DNA of 64,000 bases. Origin: Sphingomonas radiodurans (GTDB taxonomy: Bacteria; Pseudomonadota; Alphaproteobacteria; Sphingomonadales; Sphingomonadaceae). The stretch lies in contig NZ_CP086594.1 of assembly GCF_020866845.1 (NCBI RefSeq), positions 1,240,001 through 1,304,000 of the forward strand, written 5' to 3'. Below, piece by piece: positions 34,374-43,652 of the stretch; positions within the stretch are counted from its first letter, which is position 1, and every line of letters begins with the position of its first letter. The notes under the pieces were generated by a model. That model did not search any database, was not told where the DNA came from, and saw nothing but the letters and a program-made list of their open reading frames with translations. Position numbers and translations under genes: made by a program.

Positions 34374-35003
34374 TCAATCAACATCCTGCGGCCACGCATC
34401 CATCGCCGTCTCGACAATCGCCAGCAGCGCGTCGCGCGGCGCCCCATCACGCGCCAGAACCGACATGCCCTGCGCCACCGCCATGACGAGCCCGGCCAAC
34501 GCGGTGGCATTCGCCTCGCGCGGAAGAACGCCGCTCGCCACGTCGCGATCGATCCGTGCCTCGAGGCTCGCGGCCAGCGATCCGCGGATGGCGGCGATCG
34601 CGCGCTGGACATCGCCGGAGGCGGCGGAGCCGCTCGCCGTCGCGCTGGCGAGCAGGCAGCCGGGCGGGGTCGCGTCCCCCGTATAGGTAACCGCCGCGCC
34701 CATCAGCATCGCGCGGGCCGCATCACGCGCGCTTGGCGCATCGTCGATCGCCCGCGCAGCCGCTTCCTGGTCGCCGGCGTAGCGGCGCGCCGCCTCCAGA
34801 AACAGGCGCTTCTTGTCGCCGAACGCCGCGTACAGACTGGGCGCCGTCACCCCCATCGCGGTGGTGAGATCGACGATCGAGGTCGTCTCATAGCCATGCC
34901 GCCAGAAGGTCAGCATCGCTTGTTCGAGTGCCGCCTCGCGATCGAACGACAAAGGCCGGCCGATCTTGCGGCGCGACGGATCAGCAATGCTCGAATATTT
35001 CAT
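34374..35003 (-). CDS. TetR/AcrR-family transcriptional regulator
   Basis: A 209-residue repressor-type protein. The helix-turn-helix is at about residues 25-65 (ALEQAMLTFWRHGYETTSIVDLT, MGVTAPSLYAAFGDKKRLF); the remainder is the ligand-binding dimer domain, ending in a C-terminal domain typical of the COG1309/TetR_C subgroup. It diverges from an aldo/keto reductase gene with 78 bases between them and probably controls it and itself. ATG at 35003 chosen; the frame is open to 35036. Confidence 0.88.
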   Translation of the reverse strand: MKYSSIADPSRRKIGRPLSFDREAALEQAMLTFWRHGYETTSIVDLTTAMGVTAPSLYAAFGDKKRLFLEAARRYAGDQEAAARAIDDAPSARDAARAMLMGAAVTYTGDATPPGCLLASATASGSAASGDVQRAIAAIRGSLAASLEARIDRDVASGVLPREANATALAGLVMAVAQGMSVLARDGAPRDALLAIVETAMDAWPQDVD

Positions 35004-35081
35004 AGTGATCGCTCGGAAAAAGGTTGACGGTCCCAATCAGAGGTAGCATGGCTTTCATATCGAACGCTAGGAAACTTACAC

Positions 35082-36164
35082 ATGCCCCTCTCCGATTACC
35101 GCACGCTCGGCCGCTCCGGCCTCGTCGTCAGCCCGCTCGCGCTGGGGACGATGACCTTCGGGCCCGGCGAATGGGGCGCTGACGAAGCAGAATCTCGCGC
35201 GATCTTCGATGCATACCGTAAGGCGGGCGGTAATTTCATCGACACCGCGGATATCTATTCAGGGGGCGAGAGCGAGGCGCTGGTCGGCCGCTTCATCACC
35301 GACAGTAATGCCCGCGACGACCTCGTCCTTGCCACCAAGTTCGCCTTCAACGGCTCCGCAAGCCCGCTGGCCGCGACGACGCCGGGCCGCGGCAACCCGA
35401 ACGCGGGCGGCGCCGGGGCCAAGAACATCCACCGCGCGCTCGACGCCTCGCTCAAGCGGCTCGGCACCGATTACATCGACCTGTACTGGATGCACATCTG
35501 GGACGGCGTGACGCCCATCGAGGAGATCGTCCAGACGCTCGGAGATCTCGTGCGCGCGGGGAAGATCCGCTATTATGGCCTGTCCGACATGCCCGCATGG
35601 TTCGCGATGAAGGCAGCAACGATCGCCACCGAGCGCCGCGTCCCCGGCCCGATCGCGCTGCAGCTCGAATATTCGCTGGTCGCGCGCGACGTCGAGGGCG
35701 AGCATTTCCCCGCGGCGCGCGAGGGCGGCATGGGGATCATGCCGTGGAGCCCGCTCGCGGGCGGCTTCCTCACCGGAAAATACGCACGCGGAAACACCGC
35801 CGACACCGGTCGCCTGAGCGGCGCGAACCCGTTCGGCGACAGCAAGTTCGTCGATCGCAACTGGGATATCCTCGACGTGCTGAAGGCAATCGCAGTCGAG
35901 CTCGATCGCCCCGCGGCGCAGGTCGCGCTCGCGTGGACGCTGGCCCGCCCCGGTGTCACGTCGACCCTGATCGGCGCGAGCAAGGTCTCGCAACTCGAAA
36001 GCAACATCGCCGCCACCGACATCCACCTAGACGCCGAACAAATGCAGCGCCTCGACACGGCCAGCGCGCCGGCAGCCGGCTTCAGCGCATCACTGACGCA
36101 ACCCTTCGTCCGCCGGATGATCTTTGGCGGACACGATGTCAGCGGCTGGAGCGAACAGCCATAA
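35082..36164 (+). CDS. Aldo/keto reductase
   Basis: NADPH-dependent oxidoreductase of 360 residues. The catalytic tetrad is visible: D54/D57 region and Y59 (FIDTADIYSGGESE), K86 (LATKF) and the His in YWMHIWD. The cofactor segment near the C-terminus reads STLIGASKVSQLESN. This subgroup reduces reactive aldehydes or ketones. The divergent TetR gene suggests induction by a small electrophile or its product. Confidence 0.9.
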   Translation: MPLSDYRTLGRSGLVVSPLALGTMTFGPGEWGADEAESRAIFDAYRKAGGNFIDTADIYSGGESEALVGRFITDSNARDDLVLATKFAFNGSASPLAATTPGRGNPNAGGAGAKNIHRALDASLKRLGTDYIDLYWMHIWDGVTPIEEIVQTLGDLVRAGKIRYYGLSDMPAWFAMKAATIATERRVPGPIALQLEYSLVARDVEGEHFPAAREGGMGIMPWSPLAGGFLTGKYARGNTADTGRLSGANPFGDSKFVDRNWDILDVLKAIAVELDRPAAQVALAWTLARPGVTSTLIGASKVSQLESNIAATDIHLDAEQMQRLDTASAPAAGFSASLTQPFVRRMIFGGHDVSGWSEQP

Positions 36165-36276
36165 GGTCGCCACCGGACATGAATGATTGGGGGAAGTCAC
36201 GAAAAGGCCGTGACGCGTTCGGGGCGCCACGGCAACCCCTTACGCCCGCATTGGCGTTGATCGCCATAGCGCCTCG

Positions 36277-36666
36277 CTACCGCAGGCTCGGTCCGAAGCG
36301 GTTTGCCTTGCGCGAGCCGGGCAGTGCCATCACGACCAGATAGGCCAGCGCCGCGATAGTATCGATGGCAGGGATCGCACCACCCACGAAAAACAGCGCG
36401 AGCCACCATCCCCGCAAGCCCAGGTCGTGCAACCGCCGCACCGTCACCGCGAACAGCGGCACGATCAGCGGCAACAAGGCGAACCCGGCCCATGTCGTGA
36501 ACCGGTTCTCCAGCGCCCGCTGGCCGCCCGTCGAAACAAGAACGAGCATCACGACGAAGAAGATCACGGCGAGGAGAAGCTGGAACATCCAGTATTCGCG
36601 CCGACCGGATCTTCCCGCGAAATCGGCGTACCGGCAGATGGGCATGATCATCGAATTCAAAATCAT
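36277..36666 (-). CDS. DUF805 membrane protein
   Basis: A 129-residue protein with the DUF805 pattern: RYADFAGRSGRREYWMF, several membrane helices (about 25-50, 55-80 and 90-115) and the VRRLHDLGLRGWW motif. The role of DUF805 is unknown to me. The ATG at 36666 has GGAGAA directly upstream. A good promoter-like pair lies at 36733-36762. It stands alone, in a stretch with loose spacing. Confidence 0.88.
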   Translation of the reverse strand: MILNSMIMPICRYADFAGRSGRREYWMFQLLLAVIFFVVMLVLVSTGGQRALENRFTTWAGFALLPLIVPLFAVTVRRLHDLGLRGWWLALFFVGGAIPAIDTIAALAYLVVMALPGSRKANRFGPSLR

Positions 36667-36732
36667 TTCTCCGTCGCAGCGTCGTGCTAGCTGAAACGCC
36701 ACAGAGCGTAGGGCCGGACAACCAACTATCGG

Positions 36733-36762
36733 AATTTAGACGACGAATCGGCAGCGTGCCAA
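36733..36762 (-). promoter_or_regulatory. Candidate housekeeping promoter of the DUF805 gene
   Basis: TTGGCA (36762-36757), 18 bases, TAAATT (36738-36733), on the minus strand. The leader to the ATG would be about 60 bases. An 8-base inverted repeat, ttggcgcc (36776-36783) and ggcgccaa (36804-36811), lies just upstream and could bind a regulator. Confidence 0.4.
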
Positions 36763-36893
36763 CTTGCCGGCGCTGTTGGCGCCGCGCCACGTGCCATTGG
36801 TTCGGCGCCAATCCTGGTCGATTAACACTGGATTCCGCCACCGCACCCGCATAGCGTCGCCACCAGAACAAAAGTTATGGGGAGGGCCGAAGC

Positions 36894-37688
36894 TTGGCCG
36901 TGACACTCTGGGATCACCCGCTGTCGCCATATGCGCAGAAGGTGAAGATCGCGCTGCGCGAAAAGGGCGTGGCATTCGAGACCGCGGTTCCCGGCGGGAT
37001 CGGCGTCGGCGGCGCCGCGGGCGATTTCGTCGCCGCCAACCCGCGCGCCGAAGTGCCCGCGCTGATCCACGACGATGTCAGCATCTTCGATTCGACGATC
37101 ATCCTCGAATATATCGAGGATGCCTGGCCCGAACCCGCGCTGCTGCCCGCGTCCCCTGCCGATCGCGCCCGCGTGCGGATGATCGAGGACGTCGTCGATA
37201 CGCATCTCGAAGCCGTGAATTGGGGCCTCTCCGAACTGCGCTGGTTCGGCCGCGCGAAAGGCCCGCTCGGCGATTCGCTGGCCGACAAGGCCGCCACGCA
37301 GATCCGCGGCTATCACGCCTGGCTCGAACGCGCGCTGGGTGATCGCACCTGGTTCAATGGCGATGCCTTCGGCTGGGGCGACCTGTCGGTCGTGCCCTAT
37401 ATCAACGGCTCGGCCGGTCACGGCGTGCCACCCGAGGCGGGATCGAAACTCGCCGATTGGCTCGCCCGCGCCAACGCCCGGCCGTCGGTGCGCGCGACGA
37501 CGGTGGAGGCGGCAGCCGTCGCCACCTCGGGCGGCATGGGCGATGTCGCCAAGCTGCTCGAACAGGGCCTCTTCAAGCGCGAATATCGCGATCACCGGCT
37601 CGAATGGATGATCAAGTCGGGCGGGCTCGAGGTCGTCACGCAAGGCATGGCCAAGGACAATATCCGCTTCTCCCCCGATCTCGCCTGA
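36894..37688 (+). CDS. Glutathione S-transferase family protein
   Basis: A 264-residue GST. The N-terminal thioredoxin-like half begins TLWDHPLSPYAQKVKIALREKG with a Ser where nucleophile or thiolate stabilisation occurs, then EVPALIHDD and FDSTIILEYIED (glutathione gamma-glutamyl binding). The C-terminal helical half includes NGDAFGWGDLSVVPY. It starts at TTG with GGGGAGG upstream. Thirty bases later a cytochrome P450 gene begins, so the two may act in the same detoxification or catabolic route. Confidence 0.87.
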   Translation: MAVTLWDHPLSPYAQKVKIALREKGVAFETAVPGGIGVGGAAGDFVAANPRAEVPALIHDDVSIFDSTIILEYIEDAWPEPALLPASPADRARVRMIEDVVDTHLEAVNWGLSELRWFGRAKGPLGDSLADKAATQIRGYHAWLERALGDRTWFNGDAFGWGDLSVVPYINGSAGHGVPPEAGSKLADWLARANARPSVRATTVEAAAVATSGGMGDVAKLLEQGLFKREYRDHRLEWMIKSGGLEVVTQGMAKDNIRFSPDLA

Positions 37689-37717
37689 TCCCACAAGTTT
37701 CACAGGAAAACAGCACG

Positions 37718-39073
37718 ATGCATCTCGTCAGCGACCACATCGTCGAAGGCCGCGCCGGCCCGACGTTCGACCAGGCCTATCCCACGGTTCCCGGCGTCGA
37801 TCTCATCGACATCAAGCGCTTCACGCAGGGCCAGCCGTGGGACGATTTCGCCCGGATGCGCGCTGAAGCGCCGCTGATGTGGCACCCTATGCCGCGCGGC
37901 GGCGTCGGCTTCTGGGCCGCGACCAGCTTCGAGGGCGTGAAGCAGATCAACGGCGATCCCAAGACGTTCAGCTCGGAAACCGGCGGCATCCTGATGGCGC
38001 TCGGGCCGCAGGAAACGCGCCATCCGACGCTGTTCTCCGCCTCGACCAATTCGATGATCAACCTCGATGGCCGCCCGCACCGAGAGATGCGCCGCGAACA
38101 TATGCCGTATTTCACCGCGACCTATATCAAGACGCTGCGTGAACGCGTGTCGGGCGAAGTGACTCGGCTGCTCGATACGATGGCGCCGCTCGGCAAATGC
38201 GATCTGGTCGAGAAATTCTCGCAGCGGCTGCCGATCTTCACGCTCTGCGAAATGCTGGGCGTGCCGCATTCGGATCGCGAGCGGTTCATCGGCTGGATCC
38301 ACTTCCTCGAAATGGCGCAGCAGGTCGCCACCGAACAGGCCGAGCAACTCGCCGGCGGCGGCGAGATGAGCCCGCAGATCCTCGCCTTCATCGAGATGTT
38401 CAACAAGAACGTCGCCGAGATGTTCGAATATGGCCGGCACATGATCGCCAAGCGCCGCGCCGATCCGCAGCCCGATCTGATGAGCGCGATCGCCAATGCG
38501 GTGGTCGAGGGCGATCAGCTGCCCGATCCGTATCTCGACGGCGCGTGGCTGCTGATCGTGTTCGCGGGCAACGATACGACGCGCAATTCGATTTCCGGCG
38601 CGATGAAATTGTTCACCGAGCACCCGGACCAGAAGGCGCGACTGCAGGCCGACGGCAGCCTGCTGACCAACGCCGTCCACGAGATCACCCGGATGGTCTC
38701 GCCGGTCATCTACATGCGTCGCACCGCCACCGTCGATACTGAGGTCGAAGGGCAGAAGATCGCCAAGGGTGAAAAGGTGATCATGTATTACGGCGCGGCC
38801 AACCGCGATCCGGCGATGTTCCCCGATCCCGACCGCTTCGACATCGGCCGCGCCAATGCCGAAAAGAACATCGCCTTCGGCTACGGCCCGCACATCTGCA
38901 TCGGCCGGATGACCGCGCAGCTCCAGCTCGAGGAAGCCTATCGCCAGATCTTCGCCCGCTTCCCCGACATCCGCTGGACCGGCGATATGGATATCGCGCC
39001 GAACAATTTCGTCCACGCCGTCCGCCGCCTGGAAGTCGAATTCACGCCAGAACGGGCTGCGCAGGCCGCGTGA
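37718..39073 (+). CDS. Cytochrome P450
   Basis: A 451-residue soluble bacterial P450. The heme loop is FGYGPHICIG with C394; the I-helix oxygen-activation motif is VFAGNDTT; ExxR is in HEITR. No redox partner is fused, so it should use a separate ferredoxin and reductase, none of which is nearby. Substrate unknown; the neighbouring GST suggests xenobiotic or terpenoid-like chemistry, which is inference. ATG at 37718 follows ACAGGAAAACAGCACG. Confidence 0.93.
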   Translation: MHLVSDHIVEGRAGPTFDQAYPTVPGVDLIDIKRFTQGQPWDDFARMRAEAPLMWHPMPRGGVGFWAATSFEGVKQINGDPKTFSSETGGILMALGPQETRHPTLFSASTNSMINLDGRPHREMRREHMPYFTATYIKTLRERVSGEVTRLLDTMAPLGKCDLVEKFSQRLPIFTLCEMLGVPHSDRERFIGWIHFLEMAQQVATEQAEQLAGGGEMSPQILAFIEMFNKNVAEMFEYGRHMIAKRRADPQPDLMSAIANAVVEGDQLPDPYLDGAWLLIVFAGNDTTRNSISGAMKLFTEHPDQKARLQADGSLLTNAVHEITRMVSPVIYMRRTATVDTEVEGQKIAKGEKVIMYYGAANRDPAMFPDPDRFDIGRANAEKNIAFGYGPHICIGRMTAQLQLEEAYRQIFARFPDIRWTGDMDIAPNNFVHAVRRLEVEFTPERAAQAA

Positions 39074-39083
39074 GGGTGGCAGC

Positions 39084-39437
39084 ATGAATGCACCCCGCTG
39101 GGTCCGCTTCTGGTTCCGCATCGCCGCGATCTACGGCCTCGTCGCGCTCCTGCCGCAGTTCCTCCTTCCGCAGCCCGCGGGGGCGGAGCTGGTGGCATAC
39201 GCCTTCATCGGCACCGCAAGCGCGTTCCAGCTCGTCTTCTGGGTGATCGGCGGCGATCCGGCGCGCTATCGCTTGCTGATGCTGCCGGGCGTGGCCGAGA
39301 AGCTCGCGTTCGGCGTTCCCGCCGTCCTGCTCTTCGCGGCGGGCAAGGTCGCGGCGCTGGTCCTGGTGTTCGCCATCATCGATCTGGCGCTCGGGCTCGG
39401 CTTCTTCCTCGCCTGGCGCGCCACGCCGCGGCGATAA
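39084..39437 (+). CDS. Small four-helix membrane protein, unknown
   Basis: A 117-residue hydrophobic protein with about four membrane helices (near 10-28, 35-55, 66-82 and 85-108) and basic ends. I recognise no family. It lies ten bases after the P450 gene and is likely co-transcribed with GST and P450. Confidence 0.7.
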   Translation: MNAPRWVRFWFRIAAIYGLVALLPQFLLPQPAGAELVAYAFIGTASAFQLVFWVIGGDPARYRLLMLPGVAEKLAFGVPAVLLFAAGKVAALVLVFAIIDLALGLGFFLAWRATPRR

Positions 39438-39655
39438 GTCACCACGCGGGGGGGCGCATGGCCGCGTCCCCCGCCAGCGGCGGAACTCACCCCGCCGATC
39501 TCGGAATCTCGGTGTCGCTCGGATATGGTTTGCCGCCGCCCTCCCCCGAAAACACCCCGCGCATGCGCCACCCGCAGATTCAGCATCTGCTTGACGGCGG
39601 CTCGAACCGCCGCTCACCCTCGCGCATACGAGTAAGACATCCTAGTTAGGCCCCA
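39438..39655. other. Gap upstream of topA, no gene seen
   Basis: About 218 bases with a short hairpin (gacggcggctcgaaccgccgctc at 39592-39615) near topA. It has no tRNA cloverleaf and no open frame with coding character. The topA promoter presumably lies here; I could not identify it. Confidence 0.5.
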
Positions 39656-42223
39656 ATGCAGCTTGTCATCGTCGAATCGCCCGCCAAGGCGAAGACCATC
39701 GAGAAATACCTCGGCTCGGATTATCGCGTTCTCGCGAGCTACGGCCATGTCCGCGATCTGCCGCCGAAAGACGGCTCGGTCGATCCCGATGCGGGCTTCG
39801 CGATGGAATGGGAAAACTACGCCGACAAGGCTAAGCAACTGAAAGCAATCGCCGATCTCGCAAAGGGCGCCGATCGGCTGATCCTCGCGACCGATCCCGA
39901 TCGCGAGGGCGAGGCGATCAGCTGGCACGTCCAGGAAGTGCTCGCCAAGCGCAAGGCGCTGCCCAAGGACGTCCAGCGCGTCACCTTCAACGCGATCACC
40001 AAGGCCGCGGTGCTGACCGCGATGGCGAATCCGCGCGAACTCGATACCGACCTGATCGACGCCTATCGCGCCCGCCGCGCGCTCGATTATTTGGTCGGCT
40101 TCACGCTTTCGCCCGTCCTGTGGCGCAAGCTCCCCGGCGCGAAATCCGCCGGCCGCGTCCAATCGGTGTCGTTGCGTCTGATCGTAGACCGCGAACGCGA
40201 GATCGAGGCCTTCCGCGCGCAGGAATATTGGTCGGTCACCGCCGCGATGGAGCAGGACGGCACGCCCTTCACGTCGCGGCTGGTGCAATGGGACGGCAAG
40301 AAGATCGATCGCCTGACGATCGGTAACGAGGGCGATGCGCTCGCGGCCAAGGCGGCGGTCGAGGCCGGCCGCTTCGCGGTCGAGCGCGTCGAAACAAAAC
40401 CCGCGACGCGCAACCCGCCGCCGCCCTTCACCACCTCGACGTTGCAGCAGGAAGCGGCGCGCAAGCTCGGCTTCTCGGCCGATCACACGATGCGGATCGC
40501 GCAGCAACTCTACGAGGATGGCGCGATCACATACATGCGCACCGACGGCGTGCAAATGGACGGCAGCGCGATCGATGCCGCGCGCGGCGCGATTGCGAAG
40601 CGCTACGACGCGAGTTATGTACCTGACAAGGCGCGACAATATCAGACCAAGGCCAAGAATGCGCAGGAAGCGCACGAGGCGATCCGCCCCACCGACTTCT
40701 CGCGCGACAAGGTCGGGTCAGGCGATCACGCGCGGCTCTACGATCTTGTGTGGAAGCGCGCGCTTGCCAGCCAGATGGCGTCGGCGCGGATGGAGCGCAC
40801 GACGGTCGATTTCGCCGACGGCACGGGCCGCAACATGCTCCGTGCGACCGGCCAGGTCGTGCTCTTCCCCGGCTATCTCGCGCTGTACGAAGAGGGGTCG
40901 GACGACAGTGCCGACGAGGATGCCAAGCGGCTGCCGAAGCTGCGCGAGGGCGATTCACCCGCGATCAAGTCGGTCGACGCCGAGCAACATTTCACCCAGC
41001 CGCCGCCGCGCTTCTCCGAAGCGTCGCTGGTCAAGCGGATGGAGGAACTGGGGATCGGTCGCCCGTCGACCTACGCGTCGATCATCAAGACGCTGAAGGA
41101 CCGCGCCTACGTCCGCGTCGAGAAGAACCGCTTCTTCGCCGAGGAATCGGGCCGTCTGGTCACGGCCTTCCTCGAACGTTTCTTCGAACGCTACGTCGGC
41201 TACGATTACACCGCCGGGCTCGAGGACGAGCTCGACGACGTCTCGGGCGGGCGCGCGCAGTGGCAGACCGTGCTTGAGAGCTTCTGGCGCGATTTCAAGC
41301 CGCGCACCGCCGAGGTGATGGAGTTCAAGCCGAGCGAAGTCACCGAACAGCTCGATGTCTTCCTCGAATCGTATCTGTTCCCCGACAAGGGAGACGGCAG
41401 CGACGCGCGGTTATGCCCGAATTGCGGCGACGGACGGCTCGCGCTGCGTGGCGGCCGCTACGGCGCGTTCATCGCCTGCTCGAACTACCCCGAATGCAAA
41501 TACACGCGCCGTTTCGCCCAAGTCGGCGGCGAGTCTGGCGACAGTGGCGAGCCCGAACAGCTCGGCCAAGATCCCGAAACCGGCCTGCCGGTCGAGCGCA
41601 AATCAGGGCGCTTCGGGCCGTACATCCAGCTTGGCGACGGCAAGGAAGCCAAGCGCGCCTCGATCCCAAAGGATATCGGCGAACTCGATCTCGAAATGGC
41701 GCTCAAGCTGCTCAGCCTGCCGCGCACGATCGGCAAGCATCCCGAAACGGGCAACGACATCGTCGCCTCGATTGGGCGCTATGGGCCGTATCTGCAGCAT
41801 GACGGCAAATATGCGCGGCTCGGCGCGACGATGGACGTGTTCGAGACCGGCATGAACGCCGCGGTCGTGAAGCTCGCCGAAGCAGCAGCCGGCGGCGGAC
41901 GCCCGCAGCGCGGCTCGCGCGAGCCGCTCAAGGTGCTCGGCAAGCATCCGCGCACCGAGGCGGAGATCAAGCTGATGGAAGGCCGCTACGGCCCGTACGT
42001 CACCGACGGCGATACCAATGCAACGCTGCCCAAGACGATCGCGCCTGATGCGCTGACACTCGAGGAAGCCGCGCAGCTGATCGACGATCGCGCCGCAATG
42101 CCGTCGAAGGGCAAGCCGGCGAAGAAGAAAGCGCCAGCGAAGAAGAAGGCGGCACCAGCCAAGGCAGCCGAGGCAGCGCCCGCCAAGAAAGCCGCACCGA
42201 AGAAGGCTGCGGCAAAGAAGTAG
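39656..42223 (+). CDS. topA: DNA topoisomerase I (type IA)
   Basis: Relaxes negative supercoils. The 855-residue enzyme has a Toprim domain (VESPAKAKTIEKYLG, ATDPDREGEAISWH), the active-site tyrosine Y293 in AITYMRTDG, a C-terminal zinc ribbon (CPNCGDGRL, then CSNYPECKY) and several topoisomerase C-terminal repeats (GRYGPY motifs), ending in a lysine/alanine tail (PAKKKAPAKKKAAPAK and similar) of about 40 residues that likely adds non-specific DNA binding. In many alphaproteobacteria dprA is upstream; here it is not. Confidence 0.97.
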   Translation: MQLVIVESPAKAKTIEKYLGSDYRVLASYGHVRDLPPKDGSVDPDAGFAMEWENYADKAKQLKAIADLAKGADRLILATDPDREGEAISWHVQEVLAKRKALPKDVQRVTFNAITKAAVLTAMANPRELDTDLIDAYRARRALDYLVGFTLSPVLWRKLPGAKSAGRVQSVSLRLIVDREREIEAFRAQEYWSVTAAMEQDGTPFTSRLVQWDGKKIDRLTIGNEGDALAAKAAVEAGRFAVERVETKPATRNPPPPFTTSTLQQEAARKLGFSADHTMRIAQQLYEDGAITYMRTDGVQMDGSAIDAARGAIAKRYDASYVPDKARQYQTKAKNAQEAHEAIRPTDFSRDKVGSGDHARLYDLVWKRALASQMASARMERTTVDFADGTGRNMLRATGQVVLFPGYLALYEEGSDDSADEDAKRLPKLREGDSPAIKSVDAEQHFTQPPPRFSEASLVKRMEELGIGRPSTYASIIKTLKDRAYVRVEKNRFFAEESGRLVTAFLERFFERYVGYDYTAGLEDELDDVSGGRAQWQTVLESFWRDFKPRTAEVMEFKPSEVTEQLDVFLESYLFPDKGDGSDARLCPNCGDGRLALRGGRYGAFIACSNYPECKYTRRFAQVGGESGDSGEPEQLGQDPETGLPVERKSGRFGPYIQLGDGKEAKRASIPKDIGELDLEMALKLLSLPRTIGKHPETGNDIVASIGRYGPYLQHDGKYARLGATMDVFETGMNAAVVKLAEAAAGGGRPQRGSREPLKVLGKHPRTEAEIKLMEGRYGPYVTDGDTNATLPKTIAPDALTLEEAAQLIDDRAAMPSKGKPAKKKAPAKKKAAPAKAAEAAPAKKAAPKKAAAKK

Positions 42224-42232
42224 CGCAGCCTG

Positions 42233-42304
42233 CTCCCCTCCCCTTGTGGAAGGGGCTGGGGGAAGGGCGGTGTCTCACCGAGACCATCGTCCCCCAGTGA
42301 GACG
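42233..42304. repeat. Palindromic intergenic repeat, family 3
   Basis: The left part ctccccttgtggaagggg is a hairpin, followed by ggggaaggg and a second small inversion gtctcaccgagac. It directly follows topA and may terminate it. Confidence 0.65.
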
Positions 42305-42361
42305 CTCCTCTTACCCGGCGCGTCAAAAACGGTTCGTTATCAACGAGATAGCTGTAGCGGC

Positions 42362-42658
42362 TTAGGCCGCCCGGCGCGCGCTCGCAGCGATCCAGTCGCG
42401 CGCTGCGCGCTGTGCCGTCGCGATCTCGCGTGCGCTCATGTCGTCGGCGACTTCGGCGCGCGCGGCCTGCGCTGCCTCATATCCGGCAACCGCCGCCAGA
42501 TTGAACCATTTGTGCGCTTCGATCAGGTCGTAGTCGGCGCCCGCAGTGCCGGTCGAATAGGCAACGCCCAAGTCGTAGCAAGCCAGGCCATCGCCGCGCA
42601 TCGCGTCGGCAATCCGGCTGTCGATCAGAAAACGCGCACTCTTCAGACTGTTACCCAT
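42362..42658 (-). CDS. Sel1-repeat protein
   Basis: A 98-residue protein with one Sel1-like repeat (CYDLGVAYSTGTAGADYDLIEAHKWF with NLAAVAGYEAA). Such repeats form helical pairs for protein contacts. No signal peptide. AGGGGCG lies upstream of the ATG. Function unknown; it shares a compact segment with panC on the same strand but 70 bases apart. Confidence 0.78.
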   Translation of the reverse strand: MGNSLKSARFLIDSRIADAMRGDGLACYDLGVAYSTGTAGADYDLIEAHKWFNLAAVAGYEAAQAARAEVADDMSAREIATAQRAARDWIAASARRAA

Positions 42659-42728
42659 GTCGATCGCCCCTGTTCATGTCCCCATGCGGCGATCTTGGCG
42701 CGATTCGTCTCACCAAATGGTTAATGGG

Positions 42729-43610
42729 TTAATCGGCATCGATCGCGATGTTGTCGATGAGCCGCGTCTGCCCCATCCGGGCCGCGGCGAGCAGCCGGCG
42801 CGGGCGATCGGCGGGCGGTGCCGGCGCAAGCGTCTCGGCATCGACCAGCGCGACATAATCGACCACGAAGCCCGCCGCGAGCAGGCTGTTCTGCGCATCG
42901 CCTAGCGCCGTCTCGGCATCGTCCCCACGCCCGATCGCCCGCGCCGCCACACCCAGCGCACGCGGCAGAGCAACCGCCTTCGCGCGCTGCTCGTCGTCGA
43001 GGTAGATGTTACGCGAGGACAGCGCGAGGCCATCGTCGTCGCGCTGCGTCGGAACGCCGACGATCTCCAGCCCGAAATCGAGATCGGCCACCATCCGGCG
43101 GATCACCGCGAGCTGCTGGAAATCCTTCTCACCAAAATAAGCGGCGTCCGGCGTCACTTGGTTGAACAGTTTGGCGACCACCGTCGCGACGCCGTCGAAA
43201 TGCCCAGGCCGCGCAGCGCCGTCGAGCCCCTCGGACACGCCCGCCACACCGATGCTGGTCGCAAACCCCTCGGGATACATTGCCTCCACCGGTGGCAGCC
43301 ACAGGAGGTCGCATCCCGCCTCCACCAGCATGCGCGAATCAGCTGCCTCGCGCCGCGGATAGCGCGCAAGATCCTCGTTCGGGCCGAATTGCTTGGGATT
43401 GACGAAGATCGACGCGACGACCTTCGTCCCCGGACGCTTCGCCGCCTCGACCAGCGCGACATGCCCGGCATGCAGCGCCCCCATCGTCGGCACCAGCGCC
43501 ACGCGCGCGCCATCGGCGCGAAAAGCCGCCACCGCAGCGCGCAGGTCGTTCAGATCACGGACCGTCTGCACGCTCGTTGAAACTCCACTCGTAACGGAAA
43601 CCCGGGCCAT
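42729..43610 (-). CDS. panC: Pantothenate synthetase
   Basis: Condenses pantoate and beta-alanine with ATP to pantothenate. The 293-residue sequence has VPTMGALHAGH (HxGH), FVNPKQFGPNEDLARYPR, YFGEKDFQQL and ALSSRN, the classical set. It begins at ATG 43610, divergent from mipZ with about 40 bases between. No panB nearby. Confidence 0.96.
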   Translation of the reverse strand: MARVSVTSGVSTSVQTVRDLNDLRAAVAAFRADGARVALVPTMGALHAGHVALVEAAKRPGTKVVASIFVNPKQFGPNEDLARYPRREAADSRMLVEAGCDLLWLPPVEAMYPEGFATSIGVAGVSEGLDGAARPGHFDGVATVVAKLFNQVTPDAAYFGEKDFQQLAVIRRMVADLDFGLEIVGVPTQRDDDGLALSSRNIYLDDEQRAKAVALPRALGVAARAIGRGDDAETALGDAQNSLLAAGFVVDYVALVDAETLAPAPPADRPRRLLAAARMGQTRLIDNIAIDAD

Positions 43611-43652
43611 CTATGGGGGACTACCAAAGCGATCAACAAGGGATACGACGAC

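Noticed and set aside
33744..35027. A 427-codon frame spanning ccmG and the TetR gene
   Set aside because: Overlaps two well-supported genes in other frames and has Arg-rich shadow composition.
35024..35049. TTGACG and TAGCAT as the aldo/keto reductase promoter
   Set aside because: The spacing is 14 bases, too short for a sigma-70 promoter, so I did not annotate it.
39592..39615. Hairpin before topA as a tRNA fragment
   Set aside because: Only one arm resembles a T-loop (ttcgaa-like); no acceptor or anticodon stems can be built.
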